A DNA stretch of 64,000 nucleotides from Spirochaetota bacterium (GTDB lineage: Bacteria; Spirochaetota; Brachyspiria; Brachyspirales; JACRPF01): the NCBI GenBank assembly GCA_016214035.1, contig JACRPF010000013.1, positions 62,001-126,000 on the forward strand, written 5' to 3'. The notes beneath the pieces were generated by a model. That model was not told the origin of the DNA. It searched no databases and saw only the letters and a program-made list of their open reading frames with translations. Numbering within the stretch: the first letter of the stretch is position 1; each line of letters opens with the position of its first letter. Positions 60,488-64,000 of this stretch are shown here, in pieces. The translations under genes were made by a program, and so were the position numbers.

Positions 60488-62593
60488 ATGCATCCGATTG
60501 TCTACCGCCGAACGGCTCCAGTGAGCGGACGCGCAATTCGAAAGCTCATGCACGCTGCCGTGCTTCTGGTGTCGCTGGCGGCACTCCTGCTGAGTGCAGG
60601 CGAACAGACTGCAGAAAATTTCCGTGAAAGTCTTGCGCAATTCGGCACCATAAAAACATTTGACCCGGTTCCGCTGTCGGCACCGGAGATAGGCAATCCG
60701 ATGCGCGGCCTGTACGGCTGGGGCGGCAACGGCACCGGCATGATGGTCGAGGCGCCGATGTTCGACGCGTACCGGCGATTCGAATGGAGCGCGCTCGAAG
60801 ACGGCGATACGCCCGGCACCTATAATTTTTCGGCAATCGATGATGCGATGCGCATTGCATCGAATGCCGGCGCCTGCTTCGGATTCCGCGTACGTGCGTA
60901 TGTCCCCGGGACAAAAACAAAATGCGCCGTACCCGCATATCTGAAAGAGCGGATACGCGGATTCACCGACCAGGCGGGGCTCTATGTGCCGGACTGGAAC
61001 GACCCGTACTTCATCGAACGTGTCGATGCGTTCATCGCTGCGCTCGGTGCCCGGTATAATAAACATCCGCATATCGCGTTCGTTGACATCGGCATCTACG
61101 GCGCGTGGGGGGAATGGCATATGTCGGGAGTGCCGTATCCCGGTCCGCACGGCGAACAGAAGATAAGCGCCGCCAACGCCGCCCGCATCATCGACATCTA
61201 CGCGAAATATTTTCCGGACACCTGGCTGGTGTTCCGTGCCGGCAACGAGCATACACAGTACGCGATGGAAACCTATCCGCGCATGGGCTGCCGATCGGAC
61301 GCCGTGGCGAATCCCGGGTTCGACGCAGAACGCTCGGCGACGCCGTGGATGGCCGACCGGTGGAAACGCGCGCCGTTCATCACCGAGACGTGGGACACAC
61401 ACAATCCGCTGACGTCCGTTGATCTTGCCGCCGGCCATGTGACGAAATTCCATATCGCCATGCTCGGGAACGGCAACATGAATGCACGCATCACGAACGA
61501 TGCGCAGCGGGCGGAGTTTCAGCGCGCGGGAAAACTCTGCGGCTACCGGATCGAGCTTGCCGCCGTTGGAATACCGTCACCGCTGACACCCGGAAAGCTC
61601 ACGTCGATGGTCTCGAAATGGCGCAATGCCGGCGTGACGCCGTCGTATATCCCCTGGACGGTCACCTGGCAGCTGCGCACTCCGGACAACGCCGTTGCGG
61701 CGGCATGGCGCTCGGCATATGATCTTACCAAAGCAATGCCATCCCGTTCCGGGTCATTATCGATCGAAGACAGATTCATCCTGCCTGCATCACTGCCGGC
61801 GGGTACGTATACACTCGCCCTCATTATCGAAGACCCTGCGCAGGTACGCAAACCGATGACGCTCGCGATCACCGAAGAGAAAAATGCCGACGGCAGTTAC
61901 CGCATCGCCACCGTCACCGTTGAACGGTCTGCATCGGAGAACGTGACCGCTGATGACCGGACGGCGGTGGAAAAGAACTTCGCGGCACTGGCGGCACTCC
62001 AGGAATCACTGGTCGTGAGTTACCGTGACCCGTCGGTCTTCGACCTGTCCGAGGGTACGGGTCCCGGGATCTTTGAATGTGCGGCGGAAGCGAACGCGTT
62101 CATACGCGGCGGAAAGAACGGCGATACCGCATACGGCGCAGCACCGGTATTCCTCATCAAAAAAGGCGGCGGCGATTATGAACGCCAGATGGTCATCTGC
62201 TTCGACTTCTCTTCGCTTCCCGCAGATGTGAAATCGGTATCCGGCGCGAAAGTGAAACTGTACGCGACACGCATGGGGCAGGACAACGGCGTTGCCGATA
62301 CTGCTGTTGTCATCGGCAATGACTGGGCGGAAAAGACCGTCACCTATAACAGCGTTCCCGGTACGTCAACTGACATCACCGGCCGTTGGGAACCGACAAA
62401 GCAGAGCCCCGCCGCCGTCATCGATGTGACCGCTGCCGTCAACAGAATACTGGAAAGCGGCGGTGAGCGGAGGCTGTCGCTCCGTATCTCGGGCGAGACC
62501 CCGGCGAAGAACAGCTTCGGCGAGATCGAATATGCCGGCAGGTCGCATGCCGATCCCGGCATCACCCCGCGGCTGATCATCAGGACGAAGTAA
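60488..62593 (+). CDS. Secreted DUF4832 protein with DNRLRE/CBM96-like domain
   Basis: 701 residues. An N-terminal hydrophobic segment (LMHAAVLLVSLAALLLSAG) is the signal. The DUF4832 part repeats the paralogue's motifs (PEIGNPMRGLYGWGGN, YGAWGEWHMSG, YIPWTVTWQLRTP). After about residue 510 the C-terminus is a DNRLRE/CBM96-like module (FDFSSLPADVKSV, VKLYATRMGQDNG, WAEKTVTYNSVPG), a carbohydrate-binding type. ATG 60488 follows GAGGAG. A tandem duplicate that kept the barrel and swapped its C-terminal domain. Confidence 0.83.
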   Translation: MHPIVYRRTAPVSGRAIRKLMHAAVLLVSLAALLLSAGEQTAENFRESLAQFGTIKTFDPVPLSAPEIGNPMRGLYGWGGNGTGMMVEAPMFDAYRRFEWSALEDGDTPGTYNFSAIDDAMRIASNAGACFGFRVRAYVPGTKTKCAVPAYLKERIRGFTDQAGLYVPDWNDPYFIERVDAFIAALGARYNKHPHIAFVDIGIYGAWGEWHMSGVPYPGPHGEQKISAANAARIIDIYAKYFPDTWLVFRAGNEHTQYAMETYPRMGCRSDAVANPGFDAERSATPWMADRWKRAPFITETWDTHNPLTSVDLAAGHVTKFHIAMLGNGNMNARITNDAQRAEFQRAGKLCGYRIELAAVGIPSPLTPGKLTSMVSKWRNAGVTPSYIPWTVTWQLRTPDNAVAAAWRSAYDLTKAMPSRSGSLSIEDRFILPASLPAGTYTLALIIEDPAQVRKPMTLAITEEKNADGSYRIATVTVERSASENVTADDRTAVEKNFAALAALQESLVVSYRDPSVFDLSEGTGPGIFECAAEANAFIRGGKNGDTAYGAAPVFLIKKGGGDYERQMVICFDFSSLPADVKSVSGAKVKLYATRMGQDNGVADTAVVIGNDWAEKTVTYNSVPGTSTDITGRWEPTKQSPAAVIDVTAAVNRILESGGERRLSLRISGETPAKNSFGEIEYAGRSHADPGITPRLIIRTK

Positions 62594-62616
62594 AATATTC
62601 TTTGTCCATCGAGCAT

Positions 62617-62645
62617 TTGCATTTTTATCACCTCCATGCTATATT
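62617..62645 (+). promoter_or_regulatory. Promoter of the trpS leader
   Basis: TTGCAT (62617-62622) and TATATT (62640-62645) with a 17-bp spacer. The predicted +1 is 62652, the A of the leader-peptide ATG. Confidence 0.7.
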
Positions 62646-62651
62646 CTCGCT

Positions 62652-62723
62652 ATGATCAACAATCGCGAAATAATCACATCCTCATGGTGCACGTCATCCC
62701 GCCGGGAGTGGCGTATCTCGTAA
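62652..62723 (+). CDS. Probable trpS leader peptide
   Basis: A 23-codon frame with Trp codons at positions 12 (62685-62687) and 20 (62709-62711), ending TAA at 62721. Trp normally makes up about one residue in 80. The ATG sits on the predicted transcript start, so translation would be leaderless. A terminator follows 25 bases after the stop, directly before trpS. Placement and codons fit a ribosome-mediated Trp attenuator; expression is not proven. Confidence 0.6.
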   Translation: MINNREIITSSWCTSSRREWRIS

Positions 62724-62756
62724 CGCGATAACAAGTTCGCATACAGTACCCGCTCC
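62705..62756 (+). promoter_or_regulatory. Candidate antiterminator pairing of the trpS leader
   Basis: GGAGTGG (62705-62711) can pair with CCGCTCC (62750-62756) through seven pairs including one G-U. The second segment is the 5' arm of the terminator, so the two structures exclude each other. The first contains the second Trp codon. A ribosome stalled at the first Trp codon would leave it free; one at the stop codon would cover it. Confidence 0.55.
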
Positions 62757-62772
62757 TCTGAGCGGGTTTTTT
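62749..62772 (+). terminator. Intrinsic terminator (attenuator) before trpS
   Basis: A perfect 7-bp stem CCCGCTC/GAGCGGG with a CTCT loop is followed by six T (62767-62772) and a T-rich tail. It stands 24 bases before the trpS ATG, so it would stop trpS transcription unless disrupted. The clearest intrinsic terminator in the window. Confidence 0.9.
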
Positions 62773-62796
62773 ATTTATTGACCCAGGAGCACATTT

Positions 62797-63822
62797 ATGG
62801 AAAACAAAATATTCTCAAGAGTCCTTACCGGCGACCGCCCCACGGGGCAGCTGCATATCGGCCACTATTTCGGCGCGCTGAAGCAGCGTGTGTCATTGCA
62901 GGGATCGCATGAGACATACGTAATCATCGCCGACGTGCAGGTTCTCACCGATAATTTTCAATTCCCCGAAAAGGTGCGGTCGAATGTATATGAAGTGGCG
63001 CTCGATAATCTTGCCGTCGGTATCGATCCGGAACGGTCGGTCATGTTCATACAATCGATGATACCCGAGATAGCGGAACTCACCGTGTTTTTTTCAAATC
63101 TGGTGACGATAGCACGGCTGGAACGAAACCCGACGGTAAAGGAGGAGTTCGCGCAGAAAGAAACGGTATTCGGTAAGAATATTACGTTCGGTTTTCTGGG
63201 ATATCCCGTCAGTCAGGCTGCCGATATACTGGCGTTCGAGGCAGCAATCGTTCCCGTGGGTGAGGATCAGCTCCCGCAGATAGAACAGACACGCGAGATC
63301 GTCCGCAAGTTTAACGGCATTTACGGTGAAACGTTCATTGAACCCGAACCGGTGCTGAGTTCATCGCCGCGCATCAAAGGACTTGACGGACGCGCGAAAA
63401 TGGGCAAGAGCATCGACAATGCGATCTATCTCGCGGACAATCATGAGACTACGGAACGCAAGATCATGAACGCCGTCACCGATGTGAATAAGATCAGAAA
63501 AAACGACCCCGGCAATCCGGCAGTCTGCGTCGTATTCGAATATCATCTGTTATTTGAGAACGGACATGCGGAGCATATCCGCAGTGAATGCTGCTCGGGG
63601 ACCCGCGGATGTGTTGTATGCAAAAAAGAGCTCGCGGCGCTTGTGAACGGTGCATTATTACCGATACGTGAACGCAGGATCCATTTCTCCGAACATATCA
63701 GCGATGTTCAGAATATTCTGCATGAGGGAACTGAAAAGGCGCGGCTGACAGCATCGGCTACGATGGAAAAAGTGCGCGAACGGATGCATATAGATTATCG
63801 AAGAACGGAGGTACGTTCATGA
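62797..63822 (+). CDS. trpS: Tryptophanyl-tRNA synthetase
   Basis: 341 residues of a class I synthetase charging tRNA-Trp. TGDRPTGQLHIGHYFGAL holds the HIGH motif, and KMGKS (in GRAKMGKSIDN) is the KMSKS loop. GEDQLPQIEQTREI is a conserved Trp-binding segment. The insert EHIRSECCSGTRGCVVCKKE has four Cys and could bind metal. An AGGAG site lies before the ATG. Controlled by the upstream leader and terminator. The stop overlaps the next ATG by four bases. Confidence 0.96.
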   Translation: MENKIFSRVLTGDRPTGQLHIGHYFGALKQRVSLQGSHETYVIIADVQVLTDNFQFPEKVRSNVYEVALDNLAVGIDPERSVMFIQSMIPEIAELTVFFSNLVTIARLERNPTVKEEFAQKETVFGKNITFGFLGYPVSQAADILAFEAAIVPVGEDQLPQIEQTREIVRKFNGIYGETFIEPEPVLSSSPRIKGLDGRAKMGKSIDNAIYLADNHETTERKIMNAVTDVNKIRKNDPGNPAVCVVFEYHLLFENGHAEHIRSECCSGTRGCVVCKKELAALVNGALLPIRERRIHFSEHISDVQNILHEGTEKARLTASATMEKVRERMHIDYRRTEVRS

Positions 63823-64000
63823 ACGCAGTTTGTGAAAAAGAAAAAACCGGATTCATTCTCGATGATGTAGTGCTCATCGGACGGACATTCGATGAATACT
63901 TCAGAATGTTCCGCCTGTCGGAAATCAGCACCGAAGACCGCATCCTCGACGCCGGCGGCGGTGTAAGTGCGTTCGCGGCGGACGCAACGCGATTAGGCTA
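63819..64000 (+). CDS. Class I SAM methyltransferase, N-terminal part
   Basis: The first 60 residues of a gene that runs off the window. ILDAGGGVSAFAADATRLG is SAM-binding motif I. ATG 63819 overlaps the trpS stop (ATGA) and has GGAGG upstream, so it is co-translated with trpS. The substrate cannot be judged from this fragment. Confidence 0.75.
   Translation, partial: MNAVCEKEKTGFILDDVVLIGRTFDEYFRMFRLSEISTEDRILDAGGGVSAFAADATRLG

Noticed and set aside
62652-62797. T-box riboswitch upstream of trpS
   Set aside because: The predicted leader is only about 145 bases and lacks the AGGGUGGNACCGCG-type T-box sequence. The Trp-codon leader peptide and overlapping pairings explain the region better.
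1-64000. CRISPR arrays, tRNA or rRNA genes, insertion sequences, prophage
   Set aside because: No regularly spaced repeats, cloverleaf sequences, rRNA motifs, transposase or phage genes were seen on reading both strands; a tRNAscan or IS search could still find a missed item.

Overview
This 64 kb window of moderately GC-rich chromosome (roughly 55-60 % GC by eye) reads as core and carbohydrate-utilisation DNA of a Gram-negative, probably anaerobic, free-living bacterium. Gram-negative markers are an LpxC domain, a heptosyltransferase-type GT9 and an outer-membrane-barrel SppA. A glycyl radical enzyme with its activase points to anaerobic metabolism. Two sulfatases, three GH4 genes, GH130, GH57, a large GH5-like enzyme, a beta-helix protein and two DUF4832 proteins point to polysaccharide degradation. 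The gene mix suggests Spirochaetota or a Lentisphaerota-like lineage, but I cannot assign the phylum from the sequence alone. I saw no rRNA, tRNA, CRISPR array, transposase, prophage or integrase.

Layout. 1-4297 (minus): an AraC regulator followed by three tandem GH4 glycosidases separated by strong mRNA hairpins. 4413-7761: a URO-D-family protein, then a Tat-exported protein plus sulfatase. 7921-10249: NfeD with two SPFH (stomatin-like) proteins. 10279-13915: a heterodimeric ABC exporter, overlapped convergently by an orphan Pycsar-TM-effector-like protein. 14610-17942: a secreted 1110-residue glycoside hydrolase. 18087-21576: a sensor kinase with a solute-binding sensor plus a lone receiver. 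21697-30036: mostly housekeeping genes (PRMT-like methyltransferase, recA, a receiver-LpxC fusion, hisG, a membrane-anchored helical-repeat protein, GT2, cysS). 30042-37892 (minus): GH130, then a tightly overlapping operon of radical SAM activase, glycyl radical enzyme, GntR/LacI-type regulator, sedoheptulokinase-like kinase and PMI-like isomerase. 37968-42691: YciB-like protein, sulfatase and barrel-SppA. 42920-55367: small accessory enzymes, an AraC-controlled secreted pair and a heptosyltransferase-type GT9. 55419-62593: GH57 and an AraC-controlled pair of DUF4832 proteins. 62617-64000: trpS behind a probable Trp-responsive attenuator, then the start of a methyltransferase.

Regulation is unusually legible. 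Many promoters are TTGACA/TATACT-like. At about nine genes and one leader peptide the -10 box lies 5-10 bases before the start codon, predicting leaderless or nearly leaderless mRNAs. All three AraC genes have a pair of direct repeats 20-21 bp apart at a nearby promoter. The glycyl-radical operon has a 21-bp palindrome over its -10 and start. The most notable items are the trpS attenuator, the receiver-LpxC fusion, the leaderless promoter class, the radical-enzyme sugar operon, the bacterial PRMT homologue and the orphan Pycsar-like effector.
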